Shown here in pieces: positions 52,909-64,000 of a stretch of DNA of 64,000 bases. The DNA is from Isochrysis galbana (taxonomy: Eukaryota > Haptophyta > Isochrysidales > Isochrysidaceae). The notes under the pieces were generated by a model, which worked only from the letters and a program-made list of their open reading frames with translations, was not told the DNA's origin and did no database searches. Each line of letters begins with the position of its first letter. Position 1 is the first letter of the stretch. The stretch covers positions 6,015,071 through 6,079,070 of the forward strand of contig CM030935.1 in NCBI GenBank assembly GCA_018136815.1, given 5' to 3'. Both the position numbers and the translations under genes were made by a program.

Positions 52909-53689
52909 CTAGTTTCTTACCGGGTCGGCGGCCAAATTCATGTTAAGCTTTCTTAATGCTGGGGATTTTTAATGGTGCACCTATACTGTAGTTCTAGTCC
53001 TCTAGTTCTAGTTCTAGTACTAGCTAGTTCTAGTTCTATCTATAGTTTTATAGTTCTAGTTCTAGTTCGAGTTTTTTAATTCTAGAGTTCTATAGCTTTC
53101 GTTCGCTTGTTCGCTTGTGCCAACCGGCAACCGACCGTCGTCGAGTTCAGGTAGCTTGTAGCTTGTAGCTTGTAGCTTGTTTGTAGCTTGCAGTTGCAGG
53201 GCTTGCCTAATCTATAGTCTATATCTTTCTATATTGATATGGTACAAGTACAGAATTGAATTATGTGTTATGTGTACATGCGTACTTGTACGGTCGCTCC
53301 TATAACCTATGGCTTCCCTGCATGCGTGGCGGAAACTCACGAGGAAATTTATTTTCATCTCTACGTGAAAGACTTGAATTGCTACTTCTAGGGATGGCGA
53401 TGGGGGCCATCGCTGCTTGATCAGATTGCCTGCCTACCAGCATCTGACCATCCGACACCAAAACACCAAAAAGGTAATCCTCACGTCTGTTTCTGTTTGC
53501 GATATTGATATTAATATTATGTGTGCAGGACCAAACCGCAAAAGCGCGGCGATAGATGGAGCAGCAAAGACCCGAAAAGCGGGGGCTGAGATCCCCCGGG
53601 ACCCGGGGGCACGGCAACTCATATGCACAATTGGTGTTTACGTGCTTGTTTGTTGTTTGCCACAGGAACACGGAACACCCCCAACCTAC
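52909..53689. other. Intergenic with CTAGTT and AGCTTGT minisatellites
   Basis: 52990-53095 is built from AGTTCTAGTTCT units, and 53150-53185 from four TAGCTTG units. No gene seen; the region is AT-rich for this window. Confidence 0.6.
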
Positions 53690-54200
53690 TTTTATAAGTG
53701 GGGGTCAATGGGGGCCTCGCGCCCCCCTCTTTCCATCGCGGACACCCCCCGGGGTGGGCCCGTACATTCAACCCCAGCCCCTGCCCTCTGGCAGGGGCAG
53801 GGCACTCATCAAATCAGCCCAGACCCCTAGTGGGCGCGGGCCGCGAGCCGCACTCCCAGGCCCGCATGGGCCTGCTCTCGTACTGACTCCCCCCCCCACC
53901 CCTGGTCGCCAGGCAGACAGGGGCCTCAGGGCGGCACCCAAGGCCAGCGAGGCGAGCGAGGGAGAGGCAGGGGGGGCCAGGGGCTGAGCCCCAGCCTCCA
54001 CTGCCCCCTGAGCTGGCCCTGCTGGCCCTCTGGGCGCCCCTGAAGGACCTCTGAGAGCAGGCCATGGCGCGCCGCATGGCGACGCGCCGCAGGGACCGGG
54101 GCGGAAGAGAATGGAACGAGGGAGAGGGGGGGATTTGCACCCCCCCGATGGAGTGTGGTGAGAAACGAGCCCCGTTTGCGTTAGCAAACGGGCGAAGGGG
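53690..54200 (+). repeat. Divergent relative of element R1
   Basis: TTTATAAGTGGGGGTCAATG leads into a G5-loop-C5 hairpin, then blocks in the same order as R1 (CAGGCAGACAGG, CCAGCGAG-GAGAGGCAG, CCCCAGCCTCC-CTGCCCCCTGAGCTGGCC). It is much diverged, so the family is old. Confidence 0.65.
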
Positions 54201-54283
54201 GGCGGCTGGCGACAGGAGAGGCGAGAAGAAGGGAGTGGCTCAAGACGTCCCTGTGGCAGATATCGGGGGGCGCAGTCATTTAT

Positions 54284-54600
54284 TTCTTCGAGGACCGCTC
54301 GCGGCGCGAGCTGTAAGGGCCGTTCTCCTTTTTTGACGAGAGGCTCCTCCCCCCCCCCCCGGTGCTTTTTCCCGGAGAGTCGGCCGGCGTCGACCGGACC
54401 GCCTCAATGGGTTTTCCCTCATTTTAACTTGTGGGGAGTTAGAATGGGAGCCGGGGGCCTGCGAGGGGGGAGATGTGGAAGGGTGCATAGGAGTATGTAT
54501 TTGTGACAACAGCACGCGCCAAGGTGTACGGGCAGGTGCGCTGAGGGCTGTCGTGTTAGTACCGGGCTAGTGAGAGTAGTGGTACTAATGCTCAGATAGA
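54284..54600 (-). repeat. Dispersed repeat family R2, copy 2
   Basis: Inverted, nearly identical copy of 7613-7920. Confidence 0.8.
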
Positions 54601-55333
54601 TTTGTTTGGAACACGGAACACCCCCAACCGCCTAACAGCAGGTTTGCCCCAACCTACCCCTTGCGCTTGGGCCCTGACGAATTGCACGCGGGCCCACCCC
54701 CCGAAACCAAAGACAAATGAATGACGAATGGGGCGGTGCAAAGGTGGAGAGTGTTCTGGGGTATAGGTATAGGCGCGATAGTGTGAGTCAGTACCGTGAG
54801 TACGTGGGCTCCTTATAGCTAGCGGTAGTAGCTTGAATCTTCAGGTTTTTTTTGCCCTTACTTAGCTGTTAGCTGCGTTGCTCTGTTGTTGCTATTTGCT
54901 GCATTTGCTAGTATTAGTATGCGCATCGCTATAGCTATAGAATAGATCCTCACGAGAACACACAACATTCACCATGGACCAAGGCTACCATTGACAGGAG
55001 GAGGAATGGCCCTCCGATGGCATCCCTCCGGGTATCATCACTACCACCGATGCGTACAAACTCAGCATGTGGCAAACAGCATTGCGGCACATTGCCAAGA
55101 AACGGGCATCTCAAGCTAACGAGATCCATCTGGCATAGCTCTCGTAGAACCCATGCACAAATTGTACACGCAAATGCATACGATAAAATCCGCGCCGCTT
55201 GCCGATGCCTGGGAAGAGTACCAATTTGAGAGAGGAGCGGCAGTATTGAGTGGGAGTTGAGTGCCATGGCAACGGAAGACGAGAGCACGAATACATGAGA
55301 CGCAATGCACGGTGAGACCGCCAATTTCCTTTC
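54601..55333. other. Intergenic and 3' flank of the F-box gene
   Basis: No supported gene. Frames overlapping 54950-55324 on the minus strand lie downstream of the WD40 stop codon. Confidence 0.5.
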
Positions 55334-58287
55334 TCAAAGAATATCTGCGACGAGGATGCGGCCACCAAGAGACCCTGCGACTATGCGTGTGTCGTCGTAG
55401 GCAAGCCGGGTGTGACGCGCGCCTCCATTGGGCCATGATGACGTGATTGTCACCTTAAGAAGGACAGTAGAGGAGGTGGGCGTTCCCGCGGCTTAGATCT
55501 ATCGCATATGTTACTCGAGCAGAGACTCACACGGCCTAAGAGTGCATATCCGCTGGCCTCGCCACGGCCAAGCCTAGATGTGCATAGCGTCGCAGGGCTA
55601 TTATGCCCGCCCGCCTCTGGGCAGATTGTACTCTTACATGCTGGATGTCTTCTGCGAATTGCACCGTCCTCCCCCATAAACTCCGGAGCTCCCATATCCG
55701 AATGGTTGAGTCAAAGGAGGAAGTGATTGCCTTGGTATCATCGAATTGTAGGCCGGCTACCGCATCATCATGGGCGGCGACAACTCCATGGACCGGCTTC
55801 TCAGAGGCGCGCAAGTCGAAGATGTACATGGCACCATCGGTCGCCGCGGTCATGAGCACGGGACCGCGCGCGCGCACGCACCAAACTTGACCGGTGTGCA
55901 CATCAAGCTCCTCCTACGCAACCCCCGAGTCGGGGCATCTCAGCAAGTTAGGAATCACGACCAATACTTGGGACACGAAGGCCAGCGAGATAGATCCATG
56001 AGTACTACAGAATGAAGACCAGGGCGGTCTTAACGTTGACCTCATGAGCCGCTTAGTGGCGGGTAGGCTTACCACGCATGTGCTAGTTTCAACGTTCCAT
56101 CTCTTGACGAGGCCATCGTGGCCCCCGGTCACAACTCCAGCTGCGATGCCATAACCCTCGTCCACGATCGCAAGGCCTGAAGACTGACCATTGTGTGCAT
56201 CGATAGAAAGCGCCTGATTTTGGGCATCCGTAGAAAGGCATGAGATTTAACGGCCCTTTGCGCATAGCGCTTGATTCTTGGGAGGTGATAGGTGAAGGAA
56301 ATGTGAGCGTATGCCCTTGACCCTTACCGAGACCGGACAAGTCGGGTGAGCATCGATGAACGCATGGACGATCGCGTGCTCCGCACGAGAGTTCTAGCCG
56401 CACAACCAGGATTGGATGTATGGTAATAGTACCATCGCGTGCGCACCTCCTGGCCATCCCATCGCCAAACGCGGAGTGTTCCGTCGAAGGATGTAGACAA
56501 AATTCGATCCCGATCAGCTTCTATGGCGACAATCGGGCCCGCGTGCCCTGCCATGGAGCGTACACATGTGCCATGGGGCCCATCACCGGAAATGTCCCAA
56601 ATTCCTGTGGAGGTTAGGCAAGGGAACAGAGTAGGATGCGAGTCTGTGAGCATGGCATTGGGCTTAATCGCTCGGGAGCTGTTCGGGATGCACGCCTCCG
56701 ACTGAACCAAGTCGGGATCTTCTGGTCGTCATGCAAAGGGTAGGCAAGAGAGTGCGAGTTCTGCGCACGGATCATAGCATCAAAGCCACCCGAGACGACG
56801 GTCGGCGATGAAAGATCGGGGTGAAGCCATAGGCCGAGGATACCGTGCGAGTGCCCTGTCAGCGTGTGAGTGACACCATTCGAGCCGCTCGAGTCGCGCG
56901 TCAGATCCCACACCTGTGGCCGGGGAAAATGGAGGAACAGGAGGTATGCTTGAAGAAACGCAAAACCTCAGATGCGCCCGCGTAAAGGCCAACGTGCTTC
57001 AACACCCATGGCATGCCCGACCAGAGCATGCATTGTGCGTCGACCACGCACCTTGATGGTTGAATCGTCTGACGAAGAGACAAGGGTCTCACCCCGCAGA
57101 CGCACGCTGTACACCGGCCCTGCATGGTCCTGCAGCCATCTTTCCGAACGCCTACCGCATGCCCACCTCTTGGCGTGCGCACGCCGTTCGCGCAGTGCGA
57201 CTTGCCAATCGATGAACCCGATGGCAGATGCAGAGCACAAGCTCAAGCCCGCTGGAGCTTCTGCTGCAAGGTGGGCACTGTCGCGAACTGAGCTCTGCAC
57301 GCTTGCATGCCCACTGCTGTTCTCGTCCATCAGCCTGGCACTGTATCGGCCATCCGCATCTGTACTCCTCTCGACGTTCACTCCAACAGCACCTTGAACG
57401 TAGGCGTCGGCTTTGGCGCATGGCGCACCCATGCTCAGACAAAAGGCTGGGAATTCCCGATTGCATACATGGTACCAAACCGAGTCCAAGCCGTCGACGG
57501 TAGCAAGACGAAACAGCGCACGACATACAGACATCGTACGGCCCAGATCAACCACCTCCAGTTGACCAAGGATGGAAGTAAGCGCATCCTCCGGTAAAAG
57601 CAGGATGGACACCCTCCCTGAGGTTGCCCCGGCCTCCTCGTCTCCCGTCGTCATGCCCTCGCTCACTCGCACACTGATGTCGTTGCCCACGGTGGCGAGC
57701 TCTGTTTTGTGCTCTTTGGGGGTGGCATCGCCAGTGATGGAGCCTCGCAGTCGTTTGATCTCCTCAAGGTTGCCCTCCAGGAATCTATGATCAGAACTTC
57801 CACACGCCACGGCCTCGTCAAGCACGATCAGAGCCTCTTCTGTGCGGCCGATAGCATGCAGCGCTTGCGCCAGGCGCATCCGGCCCTTAAGAAAGGCGGG
57901 GCAGTTGCTCACAGCCTCGCGCGCATCGGAGAGTGCGCGAGCAGGCATGCGCAATGCGCGGTACGCTGCCGAGCGATTGCTGAAGAGTGTGCCGAGCAGC
58001 GTCGCCGCTTGGGGAGCGTCGTGTATGCGCAACGCATCGGCCTGGGCAATGGCATGAGTGTACAGACGGATAGCCAGCTCGTACGAGGCACGCTTGAAAG
58101 CCCCGTTTGCCTTGAGGCGCAACCGTTCCACCTGCCCCACTGCGCGCAGCGAGAGCGCCGAGTGGAAGCGCGCCCTGAGCTCATCCAGCTCGAAGCAGTC
58201 AGAACAGTCAATCTTGGCGGCGCGCAGCGCGGCGCGCATCGACCTGATGCTCGGCGCTGAGGGTACTGAGCCGCTCTCAGAAGACAT
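55334..58287 (-). CDS. TPR - F-box - seven-blade WD40 protein
   Basis: Exons: 58287-57052, 56913-56769, 56604-56447, 56213-56073, 55913-55638 and 55453-55334; all GT-AG and in phase; 691 aa from MSSESG. TPR-like helices lie at about 45-155 (GAFKRASYELAIRLYTHAIA, NRSAAYRALRMPARALSDAR). An F-box follows at about 225-270 (LLLPEDALTSILGQLEVVDL), then a WD40 propeller from about 385. Splicing rebuilds seven blades, for example VSSSDDSTIKVWDL, STSFDGTLRVWRW, SSFDSTIRIWEL and IVAGSLGGRILVADIL. F-box/WD40 proteins choose substrates for SCF ubiquitin ligases through the propeller; the TPR part may bind another partner. Each step of the propeller is seen directly; the SCF role is inferred from the family. 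Confidence 0.9.
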
Positions 58288-59879
58288 CCCCAACAAAGCG
58301 CCCTGCCTCACTCTTCCCCACGCGCTCGCTCCCGCCAATCCTCCCACTCGACTTGCTCTCTCTCTCTCTCTCCTCAATCCTACTCTCCTTCTCCTCCCCT
58401 TCCCCCCCCTCCCCTCCCCTCCTCTCTGCCCCCCTTCTCTCCCTCCCTCCCCTCCCCGCTGCGAGGCGGCGGCGGCGGACAGCGGCGGACGGCCCGCGAG
58501 GGGTGGGGGGGCGGTGGGAGGAGGTCTGAAGGAAGGGCGGTCAAACAGGGGTTTTTTATTAGGGATGGAAAATGACCATGCTCATGAACGCCTCCGTCTG
58601 CTGCTCGCAGCTCGCAGCCCTTGTTTCACGTTATACGTGTGTGCCGCTTGGCCCAGGCCAGAGTTTCGTTTTGGACCCGCCCAAATTTCGTTTCGAAATT
58701 TCGCACGCATTTCACTAAGTTTTGGGCCCGCTCCACCCAAATTTCGGGGGTGTTTTGCTTTGCTCTCGGTTATAATGGCGCTAGCGCGCTCCGCGCGCAT
58801 CGATATGCACCTAACTAACATTATACATTATTCGCGTACACGTGCTATACTCTACACTAACTATATACAACTCATACGGACGCAATCAATAGAAAGTGCT
58901 TCGTCGCCATTGGCTCAGTGAAGCCGCCGATATCGATATTCCCAGTACGTCGTTGTAACTAATTTTTATTTAGAGGGCGTCATGCGCATGCTGCGCATGC
59001 GGGGGGAGGCGAGGGGGGGGGGGGGGGGCGCTTCGTTCGGGGCCCAAATTTCGCGTCGGCGCTATGCGCCGTTCTTCAGCGCCTCGCACTTGCACCCAAA
59101 TTTCGGTCACAAAAATTTCGATTTCGTCTGTCCACGTACCCAACAACCCAAATTTTGCAAAACATTTCGCGAAACTCTGGCCCGGGCCAATGTGCCGCTC
59201 CTTCAGGGTATCTGGGGCGACGCGAATCTTAGGCTAACACTGTGCTTGAGGTTGCTTTTATTGGTTAGAGCTAAGGTTGAACACCGCTCCACCCGGAAGA
59301 AACAAGGGTGGCGAGATGGGGACGGTGGTCGGTAGGGCGGTCAAACAGTGTTTTTTTATAAGGGATGAAAAAATGACCATCTCAGAATTGAGGAAATTTG
59401 AGGATTTTTCACGGTAGAAAGTTCCCAATACACCCAACTAGCACATATCCGGGGTCCATTAGGACCCGGACCCCCCCCTTGGGCCCCCACAACAAACAAC
59501 AAAACGTAATCAAAAAAGACAGAATAAGAATAAGACGCTAAAATCGCAAAAGCTTGAAAAGCTCAACTTCATGTCGAGACCGGGCGCGCTGCGTGCCCGT
59601 TTTCGACGATCCATCCGGATGGGAGACCCCGCCGCTAGATACCAAATACACAGGTCCCACCCGCATGGTCCAGATGGGGAGCCTCATCTAGGGCCTGGTA
59701 AAGGTGGCTTGCCTTCATTTGGTCTCCTTTCTAGGGGTAGGCAGGAATATGTAGAAAAAAGTGCCCAAATATGTTTAAAAAAAAACTTCTTAATATTCAC
59801 GCCGCGCGCGCGACTATGCACTCTAACACATGCAGCCTCTCCCGCCGCTCTCATCCCCGCTCCACCTGCTGTCGCATTC
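58288..59879. other. Intergenic; CT tract and a 40-bp direct repeat
   Basis: 58340-58460 is CT/C-rich (upstream of the F-box gene). GGGCGGTCAAACAG...TTTTTTAT.AGGGATG with AAAATGACCAT occurs at 58537-58578 and again at 59334-59380, bracketing about 800 bp rich in AAATTTCG words, which could be an old insertion with direct terminal repeats. No coding signal. Confidence 0.45.
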
Positions 59880-61057
59880 ATCCTAGATGATGCGATTTCC
59901 AGGCTCTTGTTTCCAGGTCCTTCGCCGTGCGGCCACACGGTGAAGCTCAGGTACATCTAGGTTGGTAGGGTTCGTCCCTAGCGATCTAGAATTCGAGTTC
60001 TCGTTTCGTTCCTTCTAGCCTGTTTGTCAGGTCTAGATTCCAGGTTTCCTCCTTTCGGGTAATCTTTACCTAAAGGAGCCAGGTCGCCTGTTGCTCGCTG
60101 CGCGCTTGTCTCAGGCTCTCAGGTTACCTTGTGAAGGCTTGTTTAGCTTCTTGCAAGGCTTGTCGTTTCTTGTTGGGTTCCGGTTCTTTCTTGGGACCTG
60201 CTGACTTTCGTTGTCGTCCAGGCCTGTTCTTCATAGGTTCTGCTTGGCCTGGTTAGGGTTTCGTTGCCTTCCCGCGTTTGGCGTTCGTCTTGGCGTTCGG
60301 AAATTTCCTCTCACATTCCCTAGGTCCGCTACCCTTGGCTTGTAGGTCCTTGCTTCTTTCTTCTCGGTCAAGGTGTTTGGCGAGCGAGTCGGTTGCTCTA
60401 GCCGCTCGAGATTTGAGGTTTAATTTGCCATCTCCCCTTGGAGACCGGTGTAGGTTCGCTTCCTAGGTGAGGGAATCTTTCCCCTTGATGCAAGTTACAT
60501 GCAAGCCCTTGGCCCCTTTGGTGTTTCTTCCCCTTGGTTGCTACTCAGGGTTGTTCGTTAGAAGCGTCTAGAAGGTTCACGCTCAACGGCAAGATTTCCT
60601 CTGTCGTGAAGATATCTCGTTGCGATCTGTATCCAAAGTGATCGCCGTGGTCGCGCGACATGACGCTCCCCTTCGGACTCTCCGCTACGTGGGAAGTTAC
60701 AACGGAGACACGCTCCGGCCGTCGCTGTGGAGTCTCTCTCTCTCTCGCTCTCTCTCTCCGTCTCTCGCGACGTGTTTGAGTTATCGGTGATTTGGGGTCG
60801 CGGTTGCTTGATAATTTGCTTGGTTTGGGTGAATGATTCCGGTGTGTTCGTGAGTCGGTGTATCCTGTTGTTCTCAGCTTCGTTGTCCGTCGTTGTTCGC
60901 TGCGTCGCTGCACTCAAGCAGCTTAGGCTCCCTCCCTGAGGGAAGAGTTCTTTGTAGGTCTAACAATCTCTTACAACCCATCACACTAGGGCCGCTAGGA
61001 GCGCCTCGCCGCCCCACAGCCCTTCGTTCGCCGTTCGTTCCCCGTCCAGACACCCAA
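59880..61057 (+). mobile_element. Probable LTR/leader region of the gypsy element
   Basis: This region precedes the gypsy polyprotein, and parts of it recur in inverted form at 28935-29155 and 52033-52908, always linked to this family. I cannot place the LTR ends or the primer-binding site, because the second LTR lies outside the window. Confidence 0.6.
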
Positions 61058-64000
61058 ATGGGGTTGCCCGACCCAGTCCAGAATTTCATTCACCCGACTC
61101 CCGGTGGGGAGGAGGGCCAAAGCGCCGCGCTAGCCGCCGGTGCTGCTCGCGACGGAGTGGCTCAGAGCCCTCCGGCTCCGCTCGACTCGACGAGCACGAA
61201 ATCAAAGCTCACGTCCTCGGCCGCAGAGGAGGAACCCCTCAGGGAACCTTCTCTGCCCGCTGCAGCTTCTGTTCCCGAGGGGTTCCCGAGTGATCCCACG
61301 ACCACTGAGGCTGCGCCAATGGCCGGATTTTCCGAGTTGTCGAAGCTTCCGAAGACAGACTTGCAGAAGTCCCTGGAGAAGGAATGGTCACGCCAAATGG
61401 ATCAACCTCGGCATCCGACGGACCGTCGAGGGCTAGGCTATGATGGCGTGCCTAACCCCTCTAGTTCGGCAGAGGCATCCCCATACTCTTCAATACCATT
61501 CGTGCCGCAGACGGTAGCCGCCGCTATCGAGCGAGTGCCCCACGTCGATGAACCTTCTCCGTCCAGGCCAGCCTCCAATCCAACCACCCCGTCACCCGGA
61601 GCCGGAACCTCGCTTCCAGTAGAATCTATCGCGGACACTCCGCCGCCACTCTACCCTCGTCACTGCCTCTATGTCCGCGATCTCGTGGTCTGCCGTGCCG
61701 ATGGCGACCGCGCAGCTCAAGGGTTCGTTCTCCCGGACGTTGCCCTCACGGTGAACAGCACCCTGGCTGACACTGGAGCGGGCCCGTCAGTAATCACCAC
61801 TGCTCTTCTCGATCGACTACCTGAAGACGCTTGCGTCGAACGCGTATCGGACGCTACCGTCCCCAACCTACATGGGCCGGACGGCCTTCCTCTCATCACT
61901 AGGGGCCGGGCTAGCCTCGTCTTCTCCTTGTCCGGTCGCCTCTTCCGTCATTCGTTCGCGGTCATCGAAGGAAACGCGATGCTTCTGCTCGGGAACGATT
62001 TTTTGGCCGCCCACTCCGCTACCATTTCTCTCGACGCCGCGAGCTCGGAAGGAAGCCTCCGCCTCCGTCCGGCCTCTGGCGATTCAGAAGACTCTTCAAG
62101 AGTCCTTTCCGAATGTGTAGTCAGAGTTTCCACGGCGCCGCCCCCAGTCGCGGACGCCGGCTTCGTCGGAGCTATCTCGATGTCACCCGGTCAGCCGCTG
62201 ACTGTCGACTTTCTGGAGAGGTCGACGGCAACACGAGAGATCCCGGCCGGATCGGAGGGTGAGGCTGCTGCTGATGCTAGACAGCCACTCTATACACCTC
62301 TCTTTGAGTCTGCCGACGAGTTTGCGGCCAAAGCTCCGGCGTCTACCTCGTCCGAATATCTTCTCTACACGGAGCAAGCGGTGACGATTCCTGCCTTCCA
62401 CCGCGCAACCATCTGGGTCAGGGTTCCGCTAGCTCTCCGAGATCATTCGGACTGCGCGATGCTGGTCGACCGCCTACCAAATCGCGAGGCTCTCGATTCG
62501 TCTCCTCTCGTAATGCCCACGGTGGTCACGCCCACGGAAGATCATCGCATCGCGGTGACGATCGTCCACACCGGGGTCAATGCGCTGACCCTGCCGTCTC
62601 TGCATCCGATAGCTTCGCTCCAGGTGCGTTTCAAGTTGCACCGGGGCTGGACTCCGACTGGAAGCGAGGGGGATGGTGACCCTGTCACCGCGCTGAGCGA
62701 GGAGCAACGATCTCTACTCGACTCAGCCACCATCGATCCAGACCGGCTTCTTTCCGACGATCAACGAGAAGAAGTACGCCAACTCTTGGCCCGGCGCATC
62801 AAAGCTTTCGCGTTGCACCCGGGGGCTCCAAACCATACGCACGTTCTCGAGGTGGAGTTGCCACTCAACCCCGGCGCTGTTCCTCACCGGCACGCTCCGT
62901 CTAGAGTGGGCCGCGCAGGCGAGCTCATCATAGAAGAGGAGGTAGCCAAGATGGAAGCCGCCGGCATTATTCGCAAGTCAAATTCGGCTTGGGCTTCCCG
63001 AGTAGTCCTGGTCAGCAAGAAAGATGGCTCCGTTCGATTCTGCGTGGACTACCGCGACACGAGCGCCAAGCTACGCGTCGAGGATAGCCCTCTACCCCTC
63101 ATTGTGGAGGCTATCGATAGGCTAGCGTCCGGCCAAGGGCCGCTCAGTTCTCTCTTCTTATGTACTCTCGATTTAGCCTCTGGTTTTTGGGGCATCCCGA
63201 TCAAAGAATCGCACAAACATATCACCGCTTTCACTACCCACCGCGGCAAATACGAGTTCAACTTTCTACCGTTCGGCATCCAATCAGGTCCCTCCTACAT
63301 GTGCCGCTTGATGGACATCGTTCTCGGTGCGCTAGCGTGGGAGATCTGCATGCCTTACCTCGATGATGTGGGCATCTGGTCAACGGGCGTGGGTCCTTCC
63401 GAAGAGGCCAGGGCACAGGCTTCGTTCGAGCAAATGCTTCACCGGCTAGACCTCGTTCTCGAACGGCTAGAGTGGGCCGGTCTGACCTGCAAGATGTCCA
63501 AGTGTGTCTTCTTTGCCACCTCTACGGAGTACCTCGGTCACGTTGTCTCGAGGGAAGGTCTCAAGATGGACCCGAAGAAGGTCGCAGCTGTCGCCGACAT
63601 CGACCCGTCATCCATCAACTCCTTGGAAGCGGTTCGATCTTTCCTCGGCCTTTGCTCCTACTATCGTCGATTCATTCGCCAATTCGCCGCTAAGGCTGCT
63701 CCTCTCACTGCCCTCACGCGGAAGGGCTGCGACGTGGCAAAGGAGTCCCAGTCCGAGGAGTGTCGCCGAGCTATCCAAGAGCTCAAGACAGCGATCACTT
63801 CGGAGCCCGTCTTGACTCCACCCAGGGATGATCGGCCCTTCATCGTCAAGACCGATGGGGCTAGCAAGTTGGGTATCGCCGGCATCCTCTCGCAGCTAGG
63901 AGACGATAACCGTGAACGAGTCGTTGGGTATTACGCTCGCAGTCTCACCTCGGCCGAACGCCATTGGACGGTGACCGAGATTGAGCTCTTGGCTGCCCTG
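61058..64000 (+). CDS. Ty3/gypsy polyprotein: protease, reverse transcriptase, RNase H (runs off the right edge)
   Basis: The frame is open from ATG 61058 to the last base, 981 codons, with no stop. The first about 200 residues are Pro/Ser-rich, and no CCHC knuckle is seen. Protease: LADTGAGPS with D238 and the second-strand LLLGNDFL near 310. RT: from about 620 (VELPLNPGAVPHRHAP), VVLVSKKDGSVRFCVDYR, LDLASGFWGIPI, catalytic YLDD (767-770), KCVFFATSTEYLGHVVSREG. RNase H: begins near 923 (RPFIVKTDGASKLGIAGIL) and is cut by the edge at EIELLAAL. Integrase should follow outside the window, as the relic at 16.9-18.0 kb shows. The intact frame suggests a recent, possibly active copy. Confidence in the family is very high. 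Confidence 0.96.
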   Translation, partial: MGLPDPVQNFIHPTPGGEEGQSAALAAGAARDGVAQSPPAPLDSTSTKSKLTSSAAEEEPLREPSLPAAASVPEGFPSDPTTTEAAPMAGFSELSKLPKTDLQKSLEKEWSRQMDQPRHPTDRRGLGYDGVPNPSSSAEASPYSSIPFVPQTVAAAIERVPHVDEPSPSRPASNPTTPSPGAGTSLPVESIADTPPPLYPRHCLYVRDLVVCRADGDRAAQGFVLPDVALTVNSTLADTGAGPSVITTALLDRLPEDACVERVSDATVPNLHGPDGLPLITRGRASLVFSLSGRLFRHSFAVIEGNAMLLLGNDFLAAHSATISLDAASSEGSLRLRPASGDSEDSSRVLSECVVRVSTAPPPVADAGFVGAISMSPGQPLTVDFLERSTATREIPAGSEGEAAADARQPLYTPLFESADEFAAKAPASTSSEYLLYTEQAVTIPAFHRATIWVRVPLALRDHSDCAMLVDRLPNREALDSSPLVMPTVVTPTEDHRIAVTIVHTGVNALTLPSLHPIASLQVRFKLHRGWTPTGSEGDGDPVTALSEEQRSLLDSATIDPDRLLSDDQREEVRQLLARRIKAFALHPGAPNHTHVLEVELPLNPGAVPHRHAPSRVGRAGELIIEEEVAKMEAAGIIRKSNSAWASRVVLVSKKDGSVRFCVDYRDTSAKLRVEDSPLPLIVEAIDRLASGQGPLSSLFLCTLDLASGFWGIPIKESHKHITAFTTHRGKYEFNFLPFGIQSGPSYMCRLMDIVLGALAWEICMPYLDDVGIWSTGVGPSEEARAQASFEQMLHRLDLVLERLEWAGLTCKMSKCVFFATSTEYLGHVVSREGLKMDPKKVAAVADIDPSSINSLEAVRSFLGLCSYYRRFIRQFAAKAAPLTALTRKGCDVAKESQSEECRRAIQELKTAITSEPVLTPPRDDRPFIVKTDGASKLGIAGILSQLGDDNRERVVGYYARSLTSAERHWTVTEIELLAAL

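Overview
The window comes from the nuclear genome of a GC-rich eukaryotic microbe with many mobile elements. Its genes carry short GT-AG introns (about 50-200 bp, one near 1.2 kb). They include the dynein light chain LC8, a four-domain voltage-gated calcium channel, a thiamine-pathway glycine oxidase, and a desaturase-dehydrogenase fusion best known to me from cyanobacteria. A possible axonemal protein also suggests a flagellated cell. Together this points to a flagellated, probably plastid-bearing alga, with a haptophyte-like organism as my best guess. No rRNA or plastid marker is present to prove it.

Genes, left to right. A glycine oxidase (ThiO-like) gene on the minus strand (1-2668) runs off the left edge; it has an in-frame duplicated N-terminus and a long C-terminal extension with a repeated IKLWKIN motif. 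A poorly resolved multi-exon membrane-protein gene (about 3.5-4.96 kb) is followed by an RRM/RG-rich RNA-binding protein (4964-5816). Next come a three-exon protein of possible axonemal type (12884-13838), the hydroxylase/short-chain dehydrogenase fusion (20167-22694), a small single-pass membrane protein (24163-24363), the calcium channel (29558-36080), a gene fragment apparently cut by a LINE (38.8-39.35 kb), an ankyrin protein (39803-40246), an eight-exon ER-lumen protein with signal peptide and KNEL tail (43334-46002), LC8 (50347-51028) and a TPR-F-box-WD40 protein (55334-58287). I rebuilt most multi-exon models by hand from splice sites, phase and family alignment.

Between the genes lies a dense mosaic of mobile and repetitive DNA. 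A Ty3/gypsy polyprotein is intact from 61058 to the right edge, and decayed relatives lie at 16.9-18.0, 25.6-26.2, 26.3-26.9, 28.9-29.2, 41.4-42.3, 48.7-49.4 and 52.0-52.9 kb. Other elements are a non-autonomous hAT-type element with a perfect 8-bp target duplication (18176-19043), a 2.1-kb foldback element (7978-10065), an internally deleted LINE (36.6-38.8 kb), several dispersed families with G-run hairpins or tandem units, and an AT-rich modular element family at 26.9-28.8 kb encoding a small coiled-coil protein in two divergent inverted copies. Long GA/CT tracts occur at 6.0-6.25, 12.4-12.7, 19.9, 20.3-20.6 and 46.1-46.4 kb. A 100-N scaffold gap (52126-52225) sits inside a retroelement copy, and homology predicts that no bases are missing there.

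The genes do not form a pathway or an operon; they are independent eukaryotic loci. The least familiar items are the duplicated ThiO N-terminus with its extension repeat, the KNEL-tailed two-domain protein, the TPR-F-box-WD40 architecture, the AT-rich coiled-coil element, and a TGTCGCATYCGCGA end motif shared by otherwise different elements.
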